64,000 nt of DNA, taken from Polaribacter sp. IC073. Lineage in GTDB: Bacteria > Bacteroidota > Bacteroidia > Flavobacteriales > Flavobacteriaceae. Below, one piece after another: positions 8,790 through 19,857 of the stretch. The notes below the pieces were generated by a model, which searched no databases, was not told where the DNA came from, and saw nothing but the letters and a program-made list of their open reading frames with translations. The stretch spans positions 1-64,000 of the forward strand of contig NZ_VORS01000008.1 of NCBI RefSeq assembly GCF_007997075.1, written 5' to 3'. The position numbers and the translations under genes were made by a program. Numbering within the stretch: position 1 is the stretch's first letter; the number at the start of each line of letters is the position of its first letter.

Positions 8790-8843
8790 AAAATGTATTA
8801 TAAATCAATTAAATGTCTAACCAATTAATAAGTATGCAAATTT

Positions 8844-11800
8844 ATGAAAATTAACCAAACCAGTGTTTTTTTCAGTATCAGAAAAAAACTATTAATGAAC
8901 ATTATGAGAACTTTTGTTTTTTTATGCTGCCTTTCGGCTTTTAGTTTATCACCAAACAATGTGTTGTCTCAGAACGCAAAAGTGTCTATTAAGACCGTTA
9001 AAACGGTAACTGTAGATGAAGTTTTTGATATCATTATGAATCAGACAGATTATAACTTTATCTATCAAGAAGGTCTTTTTAACAGCTTTCCAAAAATCAC
9101 CCTTAAAAAAGGAATTATTACAGCAGATAACTTATTAAGAGTAAGTTTATCTGGGGGTAATTTTAATTTTGATTTCCTGAATAAGAATACAATCGTAATT
9201 AAAGAAATGGCAGAAGTAGCTATTTCATCATTTGTGCAAACCAAACAAATTACGGGTAAAGTTTTAGATAAAACAGGGATGCCCGTAGTAGGAGCAACGG
9301 TTTTAGTAGAAGGAACTAGTAGAGGTAAGGTAACTAATTTTGATGGAGAATATAAAATTAGCTTAGGCGAAGATGAAAACGTATTGGTTTTTTCTTCTTT
9401 AGGTTATAAAACAGTTCGTACAGAAGTAGGTGCTAGAGCCATTGTAAATGTAACTATGGAAGAAGACTTTGGGCAGTTAGACGAAATAGTGATAATAGGA
9501 TATGGTAAACAAAAAAGAGAAGATGTTACCGGAGCAGTTTCATCTGTAAAAACAAAAGATATTGTACAATCTTCTATTGGTAGTGTTGGTTTTGACCGTG
9601 CTTTAGGAGGATTGGTAAAAGGTGTAAATGTTTCTCAATCTTCTGGTAGACCAGGTGCTCCTGTTCGTTTAAATATTAGGGGTGTTACTTCTCCTTTGTC
9701 TGGTTTTGGTGGTCTAAATCAACCATTATATGTGATTGATGGTGTGCCTTTTAATATCGATGCATTAGGTGGTGCAAACCCATTATTAACAATAAACCCT
9801 GCAGATATAGAAAGTTTTGATGTCTTAAAAGATGCAGGAGCAACTTCTATCTATGGTTCTAGAGGTGCAAATGGTGTTATTATAATTAACACTAAAAAAG
9901 GGAAAAGAAACCAGGCAGCGTCTATGAACTTTTCTTACACTACAAGTCTTGCAAAACCTATTAACAGTGTAAAGGTTTTAAATGCTTCTCAATATAGAAA
10001 TTTTTACGATATTTTAATTGGTAATACAGTAACGGCAATGAATGCTGGTCAAATAGATCCGTTTTTTGCTTTTGACTTAGATAATATTGGAGATGTACAA
10101 ATAGATTTTTCAACATTCCCTTTTCAAGTAAATTATAACGGTTTAAGAGACAGTTATTTTGGCGATGCAGATACCGATTGGAACAAAGAAGTTTTTAGAA
10201 ATATTGCCGTAACAAAACAAGCTAATTTTAGTGTAAACGGTGGTGGTGAAAACAACAACTATGCAATTAGTCTTGCTTTTATAGACCAAGAAGGATTAAC
10301 TAAAAAAGACAATCTTAAACAATATACTTTAAATATGTCTTTAGATACCAACTTAAATAAAAATGTTAAGATTGGTGGTACGGTTAGTTTAGGTCATACA
10401 GAATCTGATTCTGGTGAAGATGATATTTTTGGTCAATATACGTTAAACAGTTCTATTGCAAAAGCAAGACCAGATTTACCTGTTTATGATGACAATGGTC
10501 AACTTTTAGGGCAAACAGATTTTTCTTACGGATTTGCAACTTTTGAGCCAAACCCATTAATGAGGTTAGAAAACAAAACAAATAGAAAAAACTATAATTT
10601 TATTGGAAACTCATATATTGAAGTAGAGCCAATTAAAAATTTAAAGTTAAAAGCAGATGTAAATGCAGCCGTTTTTTACAGTGCAAATAGAACCTTTGTT
10701 CCGCAAATTACACAAACAGATTTTGTGTTTTTTCCTAACCAATCTTTCTTAAGCGAATCTAGAAACTTAGTTTCTAACGTAACTACAAACTTAACTGCAA
10801 ACTATAATTTTAGAGTAAATGATAATCGTTTTAGCTTTTTATTAGGTGCTGCTTGGGACAGAACTAATTTTGACAATAGTAGTCAGTTTTATATTGGTTT
10901 CCCAGATGACGATGTTCTTATTAATGGTTCATCAGCAGAATCTGTTGGTTCTTATTCTAGCAATCGTTTAGAATCTGGGTTAAACTCTTTTTTCTCTAGA
11001 GTTACCTATGGTTATAAAAATTTATACAACGCTACTTTAAACTTTAGAACAGATGTATCTTCTAAATTCGGACCAGGAAATAGAAGAGCTTATTTTCCTT
11101 CACTATCTACAAGTTGGAATATTTCTAACGAAGATTTCTTAAAGGATAGTAGTACCATCAATAATTTAAAATTAAGAGCAAGTGTAGGTGCTGTGGGTTC
11201 TACAAACATATCTGACTTTGCATACTTACAGTTTTTTAAATCTGCATCCGATGATTTGTATAATGGTAGTTCTGCTATTTTACCAAATGATAATTTTCCG
11301 AACACAAATATTGGTTGGGAAGAAACAAAAGAAGTAAACTTAGGTTTAGACTTTGAATTATTAAATTCTAGATTAAGAGGTAGTATAGATGTATATAGTA
11401 GAAAAACTACTGGCGCTCTAGTAAGCACGCCTCTGCCTTTAGAATTAGGTCCAAACAGTTACTTTGCTAACTTTATAGATGTAACTAATAAAGGGGTGGA
11501 ATTAGCTATTGGAGGAGACATTATTAAAAATGAAAACTTTACGTGGTCTGCAAATGTAAACTGGTCTTTAAACAGAAACAAATTAGACAAACTAAATGGC
11601 GCAAACATCAACCAGTTTCAGTTAGATTATTTTGTTGAAGGAGAACCAGTAGGAACTATAAAAGGATACAAAGTTGTTAAAATATTTCAAGATCAGGCAG
11701 AAGTAGATGCTTTAAATACTGCATCTTCAACTGGTTTGTATGATCAAATTGCTACTAGTGTAGGAGATTATATGTATGAAGATTTAAACAATGATGGTAG

Positions 11801-12344
11801 AATAACTACAGAAGATAGAACAATTCTAGGAGATATCGAAGCAGATTATTTTGGTGGAATTTCGAATACATTCACCTATAAAAATTTAAGTTTATCTACA
11901 TTAATGCAGTACTCTGTTGGAGGAGAGAGAACTTGGAATAACATTTCTTTTGGAACGTTAAATATTTTAGGTGAAAATAAATACAGTGAGTACGGTTTAA
12001 ATACTTGGACCCCAGAAAACACAGATGCACGTTACGCAAGAGCTTTATATTTTGATGCATCTGCAAGTAGTAGAACATCAGACAGGTATTTGTATGACAC
12101 TTCTTATTTAAGATTAAAAAGTGTGCAGTTAAGTTATACGTTCGACCATACTATTATGAATCAATATGGTATAAACAACGCAAGACTTTTTCTTACAGGA
12201 ACTAATTTGTTAACATTTACAAACTGGCCAGGTATGGATCCGGAAACTTTTTCTGAAAGAGGAGGGATTACAGATCAAGTAGATAATGAAGATCCTTATC
12301 CGTTAGCAAAAGCATTCTCATTAGGTATTCAAGTTCAATTTTAA
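8844..12344 (+). CDS. SusC/RagA-type TonB-dependent transporter with STN signalling domain
   Basis: The protein has 1166 residues. After a signal peptide (FVFLCCLSAFSLSPNNVLSQ) comes an STN/secretin-like domain (about 45-120), then a carboxypeptidase-D-like domain (about 135-205, ITGKVLDKTGMPVVGATV), a TonB-box-like DEIVIIGYG, the plug with LYVIDGVPF and SIYGSRGANGVIIINTKKG, and a beta-barrel to the terminal FSLGIQVQF. It forms an outer-membrane import pore with the SusD lipoprotein encoded 11 bases downstream. The STN domain fits regulation through the upstream FecR and sigma factor. Neighbouring thioredoxin and M16 peptidase genes suggest a peptide or protein-derived substrate (inference); no glycoside hydrolase is adjacent. 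Confidence 0.95.
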   Translation: MKINQTSVFFSIRKKLLMNIMRTFVFLCCLSAFSLSPNNVLSQNAKVSIKTVKTVTVDEVFDIIMNQTDYNFIYQEGLFNSFPKITLKKGIITADNLLRVSLSGGNFNFDFLNKNTIVIKEMAEVAISSFVQTKQITGKVLDKTGMPVVGATVLVEGTSRGKVTNFDGEYKISLGEDENVLVFSSLGYKTVRTEVGARAIVNVTMEEDFGQLDEIVIIGYGKQKREDVTGAVSSVKTKDIVQSSIGSVGFDRALGGLVKGVNVSQSSGRPGAPVRLNIRGVTSPLSGFGGLNQPLYVIDGVPFNIDALGGANPLLTINPADIESFDVLKDAGATSIYGSRGANGVIIINTKKGKRNQAASMNFSYTTSLAKPINSVKVLNASQYRNFYDILIGNTVTAMNAGQIDPFFAFDLDNIGDVQIDFSTFPFQVNYNGLRDSYFGDADTDWNKEVFRNIAVTKQANFSVNGGGENNNYAISLAFIDQEGLTKKDNLKQYTLNMSLDTNLNKNVKIGGTVSLGHTESDSGEDDIFGQYTLNSSIAKARPDLPVYDDNGQLLGQTDFSYGFATFEPNPLMRLENKTNRKNYNFIGNSYIEVEPIKNLKLKADVNAAVFYSANRTFVPQITQTDFVFFPNQSFLSESRNLVSNVTTNLTANYNFRVNDNRFSFLLGAAWDRTNFDNSSQFYIGFPDDDVLINGSSAESVGSYSSNRLESGLNSFFSRVTYGYKNLYNATLNFRTDVSSKFGPGNRRAYFPSLSTSWNISNEDFLKDSSTINNLKLRASVGAVGSTNISDFAYLQFFKSASDDLYNGSSAILPNDNFPNTNIGWEETKEVNLGLDFELLNSRLRGSIDVYSRKTTGALVSTPLPLELGPNSYFANFIDVTNKGVELAIGGDIIKNENFTWSANVNWSLNRNKLDKLNGANINQFQLDYFVEGEPVGTIKGYKVVKIFQDQAEVDALNTASSTGLYDQIATSVGDYMYEDLNNDGRITTEDRTILGDIEADYFGGISNTFTYKNLSLSTLMQYSVGGERTWNNISFGTLNILGENKYSEYGLNTWTPENTDARYARALYFDASASSRTSDRYLYDTSYLRLKSVQLSYTFDHTIMNQYGINNARLFLTGTNLLTFTNWPGMDPETFSERGGITDQVDNEDPYPLAKAFSLGIQVQF

Positions 12345-12355
12345 AAAAGAAAAAA

Positions 12356-13774
12356 ATGAAAATAGATATTAAAATATTTAAGAATCTAGTTTGTGCATCA
12401 ATCTTAGTGTTAATGACAAGCTGTAGTATAGATGATATTGAACCTCAAAACCAATTAACGCAAGAAAACACCATAAGAGATGAGATTTCTGCGCAACAGG
12501 TTTTAAATGGAGTTTACGATCTAGGTAGAGATTTCGATGTAAGCGCATTTCCGTTATATTTAGCTGCGTATGGTAATGAAGGTATTATTTCTGGAAGTCT
12601 TTCTGGTGGTAATGGTTTTAACACCAATGAAGTGCCAGTAAGTAATGTGTTTTTAGCAAGCTTATACAATGCTCATTATAAAATAATTAACTCTACTAAC
12701 TTTTTAATTAAAGGCTTAGAAGATGGTAAAGCAGTTGGTATATCAGAAGAACGTAAAAACGGAATGATTTCTGAAGCAAAATTTCAACGTGCATTTGCTT
12801 ATTTTAATTTGTTGCGTTATTTCGGTCAATTTTATGATGTAAACTCAAGTTTTGGTCTTGTTTTAAGAAAAGAATTTTCAACAGAACTTACGGCAAGCCC
12901 TAGAAATTCTGTGCAAGAAGTTTATACTTTTATAAAAGATGATTTAGAATTTGCAGCCGCAAACGGTCCAGAATTTATTGAACATTTTTATGCTGGTAAA
13001 ATTGCAGCAAAAGCATTATTGGCAAAAGTAGAATTGTACACCGGTAATTACACAGATGCTGCAACATTAGCAGATGAGGTAATTAATAATACAGAGGGGT
13101 ATGCTTTAGAATCAAGTTATTCAGCAATTTTTAGCAACAGTTTTAATTCTCAGGAAGTACTTTTTGCTCCTTATGCAAGTTCTGGACAAGAAGGTGGTAG
13201 TACAATGGATTTAATTAACAGAACTACTTTTAGTGATAATTTAAAAACAACTGCAGATGCACAAGTTGGTACTGCAACAGATGGAGATTTAACTGGAGCA
13301 GGTACTAATTACGATCCTCGTTTTAGTTTTGCGTACTCAGAGGGTACCAAAGGAGTTAATACACAAGGGAAATATCCGTTTATAAACAATGCTTCATCAC
13401 AAAATAATACATTATATCACTTAAGATTAGCAGAGGTATTTTTAATTCATGCAGAAGCAGAAGCAAGAAGACCTGGTGGAGATTTAACAGTTGCTTTAGG
13501 AAGCTTAAACACTATTAGAAATCGTGTTTCTGTTACACCAAAAATGCTTTCAGACAAAGCAACTTTGTTAGAAGATGTTAGACAAGAAAAATTATTAGAA
13601 TTGTTTTACGAAAACGGAGAATCTTGGTTCGATCTTGTAAGATATAGTAAATTAGGTGATGTAACAATCGCTTCTAAAAAAGCAACAATTACAACAGAAA
13701 GACAATTGATTTTACCAATTCCTTCGCAAGTAATTATTGGGAACAATAATGTAGATCAAAATCCAGATTATTAA
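12356..13774 (+). CDS. SusD/RagB-type surface substrate-binding lipoprotein
   Basis: A 472-residue lipoprotein with a signal peptide ending LVLMTSC (lipobox cysteine near residue 23). The body has the TPR-like helices of SusD proteins (FQRAFAYFNLLRYFGQFYD) and the conserved C-terminal pieces LRLAEVFLIHAEAEAR, LNTIRNR and the final NVDQNPDY. It caps the SusC barrel encoded just upstream and delivers ligand. At 472 residues it is shorter than the SusD of the main PUL (552), consistent with a different substrate. Confidence 0.95.
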   Translation: MKIDIKIFKNLVCASILVLMTSCSIDDIEPQNQLTQENTIRDEISAQQVLNGVYDLGRDFDVSAFPLYLAAYGNEGIISGSLSGGNGFNTNEVPVSNVFLASLYNAHYKIINSTNFLIKGLEDGKAVGISEERKNGMISEAKFQRAFAYFNLLRYFGQFYDVNSSFGLVLRKEFSTELTASPRNSVQEVYTFIKDDLEFAAANGPEFIEHFYAGKIAAKALLAKVELYTGNYTDAATLADEVINNTEGYALESSYSAIFSNSFNSQEVLFAPYASSGQEGGSTMDLINRTTFSDNLKTTADAQVGTATDGDLTGAGTNYDPRFSFAYSEGTKGVNTQGKYPFINNASSQNNTLYHLRLAEVFLIHAEAEARRPGGDLTVALGSLNTIRNRVSVTPKMLSDKATLLEDVRQEKLLELFYENGESWFDLVRYSKLGDVTIASKKATITTERQLILPIPSQVIIGNNNVDQNPDY

Positions 13775-13792
13775 TACTTAACAAATCATATT

Positions 13793-14827
13793 ATGAAAAA
13801 TATTTTTTTTATAGCGCTTTTACTAATCACAGTAATGTCTTGTAGTACAGAAGAAAAGCCTAAAGATTATGCAGTTATTTCTGGTACAATTACAAACCCA
13901 ATAGACAGTTTAAGGTTAAGGTTGTACGATGCCAAAAATAAAAAAACGGTAATGGTAGCTGTAGATGCTGCGGGTAATTTTAGAGATACTTTAAAGTTAG
14001 ATGCACCGGTTACTTTTACTGCAGTTTACAAAAGTGTTTTTGGGTTGTATTTAGAAAACAACATGAATTTAAATTTAACTTTAGATAGCAAAGAGATTGC
14101 AAAGAGTATTTCTTTTTCTGGAAACGGCGAAATCGAAAATAACTTTTTAAGGTTTAAAACTAAAAAGGCAAGCGAACTTTATGGTGAAAATTATAAAGAG
14201 TATTTAAGTTTAAATGAAGCAGATTTTACAGCAAAAACGAAAAGCTATACAGAAGGAATTAGCAATGAATTAGAGGCTAAAAAAGTTGATTTCGATACTG
14301 CTTTTGTAAATAGACAGAGAAAAGAATTGGTGCTTTTTGAAAAGGAAAACTTAATACAATACGAAGAGCAGCAAAAAATAAATAAAGCTTTAGGAAAAGG
14401 AAATCCTTCGCCAGAATTTACGGATTATGTAAATTATAGAGGTGGTACTTCTTCTTTAAAAGACTATAGAGGTAGCTATGTTTATATAGATGTTTGGGCA
14501 ACTTGGTGTGGGCCTTGTAAATATGAAATTCCTTTTTTAGAGAAAGTAGAAAAAGAATATCATGATAAGAACATTAAATTTGTAAGTCTTTCAATTGATA
14601 ATTTAAAGGATGAGTCAAAATGGAGAGCCATGATTAAAGATAAAGACATGAGTGGTATTCAGTTATTGGCAGATAAAGATTATGATTCTCAGTTTATTAG
14701 AGATTATTTTATTTACGGGATTCCTAGGTTTATTTTAATTGATACAAAAGGAAATATTGTAAATTATGATGCTCCAAGACCATCCGAAGAAAAATTAAAA
14801 ACACTTTTTAATAGTTTAGACATTTAG
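13793..14827 (+). CDS. TlpA-like thioredoxin lipoprotein with DUF4369-type N-terminal domain
   Basis: The protein has 344 residues and a lipobox at VMSC (about residue 17). The N-terminal half (about 25-195) resembles the DUF4369 beta-domain common in Bacteroidota TlpA proteins (YAVISGTITNPIDSLRLRLYD). The C-terminal half is a thioredoxin fold with WATWCGPCKYEIPFLE, that is a CGPC redox centre, and YGIPRFILID with the cis-proline. It probably works in the periplasm reducing disulfides or supporting folding. It follows susD by 18 bases, so it is co-transcribed, and the DsbD-like gene at 17826 could supply electrons. Confidence 0.9.
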   Translation: MKNIFFIALLLITVMSCSTEEKPKDYAVISGTITNPIDSLRLRLYDAKNKKTVMVAVDAAGNFRDTLKLDAPVTFTAVYKSVFGLYLENNMNLNLTLDSKEIAKSISFSGNGEIENNFLRFKTKKASELYGENYKEYLSLNEADFTAKTKSYTEGISNELEAKKVDFDTAFVNRQRKELVLFEKENLIQYEEQQKINKALGKGNPSPEFTDYVNYRGGTSSLKDYRGSYVYIDVWATWCGPCKYEIPFLEKVEKEYHDKNIKFVSLSIDNLKDESKWRAMIKDKDMSGIQLLADKDYDSQFIRDYFIYGIPRFILIDTKGNIVNYDAPRPSEEKLKTLFNSLDI

Positions 14828-14861
14828 AAAATACTTCTAATTGTTACACCTTATGAGTATT

Positions 14862-14905
14862 TAAAACTAAAATCAAAGAACTTATAACCTTTGGTTTTAG
14901 TTTTA
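14862..14905 (+). terminator. Hairpin after the TlpA gene
   Basis: TAAAACTAAAATCAAAG and CTTTGGTTTTAGTTTTA form a 17-bp stem with one wobble pair and a 10-base loop, 35 bases after the stop. The tail is only AATTATAAA, so termination may be partial. It separates the sigma-FecR-SusCD-TlpA unit from the peptidase gene. Confidence 0.5.
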
Positions 14906-14985
14906 AATTATAAAAAAAATGCACTGTTCTAAGAACCCTTAGTTCTTCTACTTCAAATAACAAACAATCTTTTTACAACGATACA

Positions 14986-17814
14986 ATGAAAAAATTAATC
15001 CTTTTTTTAGTCCTATTAATTGGTTCTAATCTGCATGCGCAAGATTTAGATTTAAACACACAACTTCCAACAAATAACATTGTTAAAAAAGGTGTTTTAA
15101 AAAACGGATTAACGTATTATATTTATAATACAGATGTAACCAAAGATGCTGCTAGTTATTATATAATTCAGAATGTAGGTTCGGTTTTAGAAAATGACAA
15201 ACAACAAGGTTTAGCTCACTTTTTAGAACACATGGCCTTTAATGGTACTAAAAACTTTGCAGGCAAAGGTGTTTTAAATACGTTGCAAAAAGAAGGAGCT
15301 GTTTTTGGGCAAGATATTAATGCTTACACTGCTTTTGATGAAACAGTTTATAACATGAACAATATACCGGCAACGCCAGAATTAATAGACACTTGTTTAT
15401 TAATATTGCGTGATTGGTCTAATGGTTTGTTGTTAACAGATGAAGAAATTGATGCAGAACGCGGTGTTATAAAAGAAGAATGGCGCACCAGACAATCTGG
15501 TGGAATGCGAATTTTTAAACAAAGCTTACCTGTAATGTTTAACAATACCATTTATGCAGAACGTATGCCTATTGGGTTAATGGACATTGTAGCTAATTTT
15601 GAATACAAAACGCTTAGAGATTTTTACCACGATTGGTACAGAACAGATTTACAGGCAATAGCTATTATTGGCGATGTAGATGTTGAAGAAGTTGAGGCTA
15701 AAATAGAAAAACTATTTTCTAATATTCCAGCAATTGAGAATCCAAAAGAACGTTTTATTGTAAACATACCAGACAACGAAGAGATGCTTTATGCATTGGT
15801 TCAAGATAAAGAAGTAACCACAGCTCAAATAGAATTTGGTATTAGACACCAAAGACCAAAAACATATGCTAAAGTTAAAGATTTAAAAGATTTCTTAATA
15901 GAAAATATGATTACGAGCATGTTTAGTGCTAGAATTAGTGAACTTACTCAAAATCCAAATACACCATTCTTAGGTGCTAGAATTAATTATAGCAAGAATT
16001 CTAGAGCAACAAGTTCTTTTTCAGCTTCTATTTCTCCAAAACCAAATCAACAACAAAAGGCTTTTAAAGCGACTTTAACAGAAATAAATAGGGCTGTAAA
16101 ATTCGGATTCACGCAAGAAGAAATAGACCGAGCTATTGTGCAATTTAAAAATTACTACCAAACTCAAATATCTAAAGAAAGTGATAAATCTCACGCAGCT
16201 ATTGTGTATGAGATTCAGCAAAATTATTTAGAAAACATCACAATGGTTGATATTTCAAAACAATATCAATTCATAGAAAAAATAGTTGCTAGCTTAAAAA
16301 AGGAAGACATACACCAAAGACTGAAACAACTTTATACAGCTAATAACAGATCTCTTATTGTAACTGGTGTTAATGGAAAAAATAATTTGTCTGAAGAAGA
16401 AGCGAAAAACATTATCAATCTGGTTGAAAATGACACTACAATAATCGCTTACGCGGATGCTTTTTCTGGTAAAACTTTAATTTCAAATGTTGATATTAAA
16501 TCAGGTACAATTATTTCAGAAAAGAAAAATAAAGAGGTAGAAGCAACCACATTTAAGTTAAGTAATGGTATAAAAGTGCATTATAAATATACCAACAAGA
16601 ATAAAAATGATGTAAAATTAGAAGCCGTTAGTTACGGTGGTTTATCGCTTATAAACGATGAAGATTTACCATCTGCGAAATACGCAAGCACTGTAGTGCA
16701 ACAATCTGGTTTAGGAGATTATTCTGCAACCGATTTAACAAAAGTATTGGCAGGAAAAACGGCGTCTACTTACATAGATATTACCGCTTTAAACGAAAGT
16801 ATAAATGGATCTTCCGTTACTAAAGATGCAGAAACCATGTTACAAATGGTGCATTTACGTTTTGTAAAACCTCGTTTCGATGAAGATGCATATAAAGTGT
16901 TTAAAGGGCAAGTAGATAACTATTTGATAAGAAGAAGTGAAAACATAAATGAGAAAATTCAGGATAGTGTAACGGTAGCTTTGTACGGTAAAAACAATCC
17001 TAAGAAAACTATTTTTAATACAAATTTTGCTAGTAAAATTAATTTTAATAAAATAAAGAACATCTATGCAGAACGATTTGCAGATGCGTCTGATTTTGAG
17101 TTTTTTATCGTGGGAGATATAGATGAGAATACACTAAAACCTTTATTAGAAAAGTATATCGCAAGTATTCCTACAAACAATACAAAAGAAGTTTGGAAAG
17201 ATAATTCTACACCATGGTTGCACAATACAATCGATAAAGATGTGTTCTTAAAAATGGAAGATCCTAAAAGTACGGTAAGAATTTCTTATAAAAATGATTA
17301 CAAGTACAGCTTAAAGAATAATATAATGGCACAAGCGTTGGCAGATATTTTAAGCTTAAGATATATGGATCTTTTACGTGAAGATGAAGGCGGAACGTAC
17401 GGTGCTAGTGCTTATGGTAGTGTAACCAAAAGACCAAACGAGCAAGCAAATCTTTGGGTACAGTTTGACTGCAACCCAGATAAAGTTGAAAAGTTGGTTG
17501 CTATTGTTCACAGCGAATTAAAAAAAGTAGCAGCAGGAGTTATTTCTGAGGCAGATTTAGAAAAAACAAAAAATAATTATCTAAAAGAATACAAGCAGCA
17601 ACAAGATTATAATAGCTACGAAATGAGTCTTCTAGTTAATTTTTATCGCGAAGGATATAATATGAATGCCTCTAAAAATTTCGAAGACATCGTAAAAAAT
17701 TTAAAAGTAAAAGATATAAAGACGTTTGCGAAAAATTTAATAGCAAATGCAAAATCGTATGAAATAATTATCAAGCCATTAAAAGATCCGATTGAAAAAA
17801 TGGAGTCTAAATAA
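14986..17814 (+). CDS. M16 family zinc metallopeptidase (pitrilysin/insulinase-like)
   Basis: This 942-residue protein has an N-terminal signal peptide (LILFLVLLIGSNLHAQ). The first M16 domain carries the inverted zinc motif HFLEH, with the downstream acidic residues in ERGVIKEEW. The second half (about 520-940) is the inactive M16C-type partner domain, ending with DLLREDEGGTYGASA. Full length matches the two-domain pitrilysin-type exported peptidases of Bacteroidota. It would cleave peptides in the periplasm. The gene stands between the TlpA/SusCD group and a DsbD-like gene, strengthening the view that this locus handles peptides, perhaps disulfide-bonded ones. Confidence 0.92.
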   Translation: MKKLILFLVLLIGSNLHAQDLDLNTQLPTNNIVKKGVLKNGLTYYIYNTDVTKDAASYYIIQNVGSVLENDKQQGLAHFLEHMAFNGTKNFAGKGVLNTLQKEGAVFGQDINAYTAFDETVYNMNNIPATPELIDTCLLILRDWSNGLLLTDEEIDAERGVIKEEWRTRQSGGMRIFKQSLPVMFNNTIYAERMPIGLMDIVANFEYKTLRDFYHDWYRTDLQAIAIIGDVDVEEVEAKIEKLFSNIPAIENPKERFIVNIPDNEEMLYALVQDKEVTTAQIEFGIRHQRPKTYAKVKDLKDFLIENMITSMFSARISELTQNPNTPFLGARINYSKNSRATSSFSASISPKPNQQQKAFKATLTEINRAVKFGFTQEEIDRAIVQFKNYYQTQISKESDKSHAAIVYEIQQNYLENITMVDISKQYQFIEKIVASLKKEDIHQRLKQLYTANNRSLIVTGVNGKNNLSEEEAKNIINLVENDTTIIAYADAFSGKTLISNVDIKSGTIISEKKNKEVEATTFKLSNGIKVHYKYTNKNKNDVKLEAVSYGGLSLINDEDLPSAKYASTVVQQSGLGDYSATDLTKVLAGKTASTYIDITALNESINGSSVTKDAETMLQMVHLRFVKPRFDEDAYKVFKGQVDNYLIRRSENINEKIQDSVTVALYGKNNPKKTIFNTNFASKINFNKIKNIYAERFADASDFEFFIVGDIDENTLKPLLEKYIASIPTNNTKEVWKDNSTPWLHNTIDKDVFLKMEDPKSTVRISYKNDYKYSLKNNIMAQALADILSLRYMDLLREDEGGTYGASAYGSVTKRPNEQANLWVQFDCNPDKVEKLVAIVHSELKKVAAGVISEADLEKTKNNYLKEYKQQQDYNSYEMSLLVNFYREGYNMNASKNFEDIVKNLKVKDIKTFAKNLIANAKSYEIIIKPLKDPIEKMESK

Positions 17815-17825
17815 TATAGAGAAAG

Positions 17826-19805
17826 ATGAAAAAAATAATTTTAATCCTAACATTAATTCTAAGTTTTAACACGTTTTCACAAGTGTTTAAACCTGTAAAA
17901 TGGGCTACATCTGTAGAGAAACTGTCCGAAACTGAATATAATTTAGTAGCAAAAGCAACAATCGATTTTGGTTGGCACTTGTATTCACAGGTAGTTCCAG
18001 AAGGTGGACCAATTCCTACGGATTTTACTTTTGAAACGAATGAAAATTATGCTTTAATTGGTGGTGTTGTAGAAGATGAAGGGCATACAGTTGATGATCC
18101 TGTTTTTATGATGAAAATTAAGTTTTTCGAAAACAGTGCAACATTTCAACAGAGAATAAAAGTTGTAGATGCAACCCTTTCTAGTGTTATAGGAGAAGTA
18201 GAATTTATGGTGTGTGATGATACTAAATGTCTGCCACCAACATATGTAGATTTAGAATTTAATTTACAAAATGCAATTCTTAAAAAAGCAATAGTAGTAA
18301 AAAAAGGCAATGCAACTACCGTCTCTTCAGACAAAGCAGAAGAGATTAAAAATCCAAATAAAGAAAGTGACAATAAAGGCTTACTATCTATTTTCTTTAT
18401 TGCATTTATTTCTGGTTTTGCGGCATTGTTAACTCCGTGTGTTTTTCCAATGATACCAATGACGGTTAGTTTTTTTACCAAACAAAGTAAAACCAAAGCA
18501 AAAGGAATTAAAAATGCTATTATTTACGGATTATCAATCATTGTAATTTATGTTTTATTAGGTGTTTTAGTAAGTCTTCTTTTTGGGGCAGATGCTTTAA
18601 ATGCACTTTCTACAAATGTTTGGTTTAATGTAATTTTCTTTGTTTTGCTATTAGTTTTTGCGGCATCATTTTTAGGAGCCTTTGAAATTATGTTACCAAA
18701 TTCTTGGGCAAATAAAGTAGATTCTCAAGCAGATAGAGGTGGTTTAGTTGGTATTTTCTTTATGGCATTAGCACTCGCTATTGTCTCTTTTTCTTGCACA
18801 GGACCAATTGTTGGTACATTGTTGGTTGAAGCTGCTGCTGGAGGTAGCCAAATAGGACCAATTATTGGTATGTTAGGCTTTTCTTTGGCAATTGCATTGC
18901 CATTTGCATTATTTGCTGCTTTTCCTGGTTGGTTAAATTCATTGCCAAAATCTGGAGGATGGTTAAATACCGTAAAAGTAGTTTTAGGGTTTTTAGAGCT
19001 AGCTTTGGCTTTCAAGTTTTTATCGAATGCAGATTTAGTTTTACAATTACACTGGTTAGAAAGAGAGGTTTTTATCGCTATTTGGATTGCCATTTTTGGT
19101 ACATTGACCTTATATCTTTTTGGAAAAATTCAATTACCACATGATTCACCATTGAAACATATTTCTGTAGGTAGATTAGGTTTAGGGCTATTTTCTTTAA
19201 CGTTTACCTTGTACATGTTGCCAGGATTATGGGGCGCACCGTTAAATATAATTAGTGCTTTTCCACCACCACAACATTACAGCGAATCTCCTTACGGCGT
19301 TGGATACATGAAATTAGGTTCTGGAGGCGCTTCTAATATAGACGTTCCTGATGGAGCACATTTAATGGCACCACACAATATTTTAGCTTTTAATGATTTT
19401 GATAAAGGTTTGGCATATGCAAAAAAGGTAGGCAAGCCCGTAATGATCGATTTCACAGGACATGCTTGTGTAAATTGTAGAAAAATGGAACAAAATGTTT
19501 GGGTTAAACCTAAAATTTTGCAAATGCTTAAAAAAGATGTGGTACTTATTTCCTTATATGTAGATGATAAAAGACCTTTAAAGGAAAGCGAAATAGTAGA
19601 TTCTAAATTGAGACCAGGAAAAAAACTAAAATACATTGGTCAGAAATGGAGTGAGATGCAAACCATAAAATACAAAACAAATACACAGCCCTTTTATGTT
19701 TTAATAAATCATAAAGAAGAGGATTTAAACACTCCTGTAGGGTACACACCAGATGCAGAAGAATATTACAACTGGATGAAAGAAGGAGTAGAAAATTTTA
19801 AATAG
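17826..19805 (+). CDS. DsbD-like thiol:disulfide interchange protein
   Basis: The protein has 659 residues with three parts: a periplasmic N-terminal beta-domain (about 20-150), a membrane domain of about eight segments (about 190-450) with redox cysteines in [15 protein letters not shown] and [11 protein letters not shown], and a C-terminal thioredoxin domain with [14 protein letters not shown] (CVNC). This is the layout of DsbD, which moves electrons from cytoplasmic thioredoxin to periplasmic partners. It starts 11 bases after the M16 peptidase gene. A terminator follows. The upstream TlpA protein is a plausible electron acceptor. Confidence 0.92.
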   Translation: MKKIILILTLILSFNTFSQVFKPVKWATSVEKLSETEYNLVAKATIDFGWHLYSQVVPEGGPIPTDFTFETNENYALIGGVVEDEGHTVDDPVFMMKIKFFENSATFQQRIKVVDATLSSVIGEVEFMVCDDTKCLPPTYVDLEFNLQNAILKKAIVVKKGNATTVSSDKAEEIKNPNKESDNKGLLSIFFIAFISGFAALLTPCVFPMIPMTVSFFTKQSKTKAKGIKNAIIYGLSIIVIYVLLGVLVSLLFGADALNALSTNVWFNVIFFVLLLVFAASFLGAFEIMLPNSWANKVDSQADRGGLVGIFFMALALAIVSFSCTGPIVGTLLVEAAAGGSQIGPIIGMLGFSLAIALPFALFAAFPGWLNSLPKSGGWLNTVKVVLGFLELALAFKFLSNADLVLQLHWLEREVFIAIWIAIFGTLTLYLFGKIQLPHDSPLKHISVGRLGLGLFSLTFTLYMLPGLWGAPLNIISAFPPPQHYSESPYGVGYMKLGSGGASNIDVPDGAHLMAPHNILAFNDFDKGLAYAKKVGKPVMIDFTGHACVNCRKMEQNVWVKPKILQMLKKDVVLISLYVDDKRPLKESEIVDSKLRPGKKLKYIGQKWSEMQTIKYKTNTQPFYVLINHKEEDLNTPVGYTPDAEEYYNWMKEGVENFK

Positions 19806-19857
19806 TACTATTTGGATTAGTTTTTTATTCTTAACCCCTAATTATAAGGATAAAAAT

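Noticed and set aside
11090..11428. Antisense reading frame of 112 codons inside the SusC gene, and similar frames opposite other large genes
   Set aside because: These are opposite highly conserved coding sequence, have no start context or family motif, and arise from AT-rich codon usage.
18725..19144. Open frames on both strands overlapping the DsbD-like membrane domain
   Set aside because: The CVNC and SCTGP motifs place the true frame without interruption; the others are out-of-frame artefacts.
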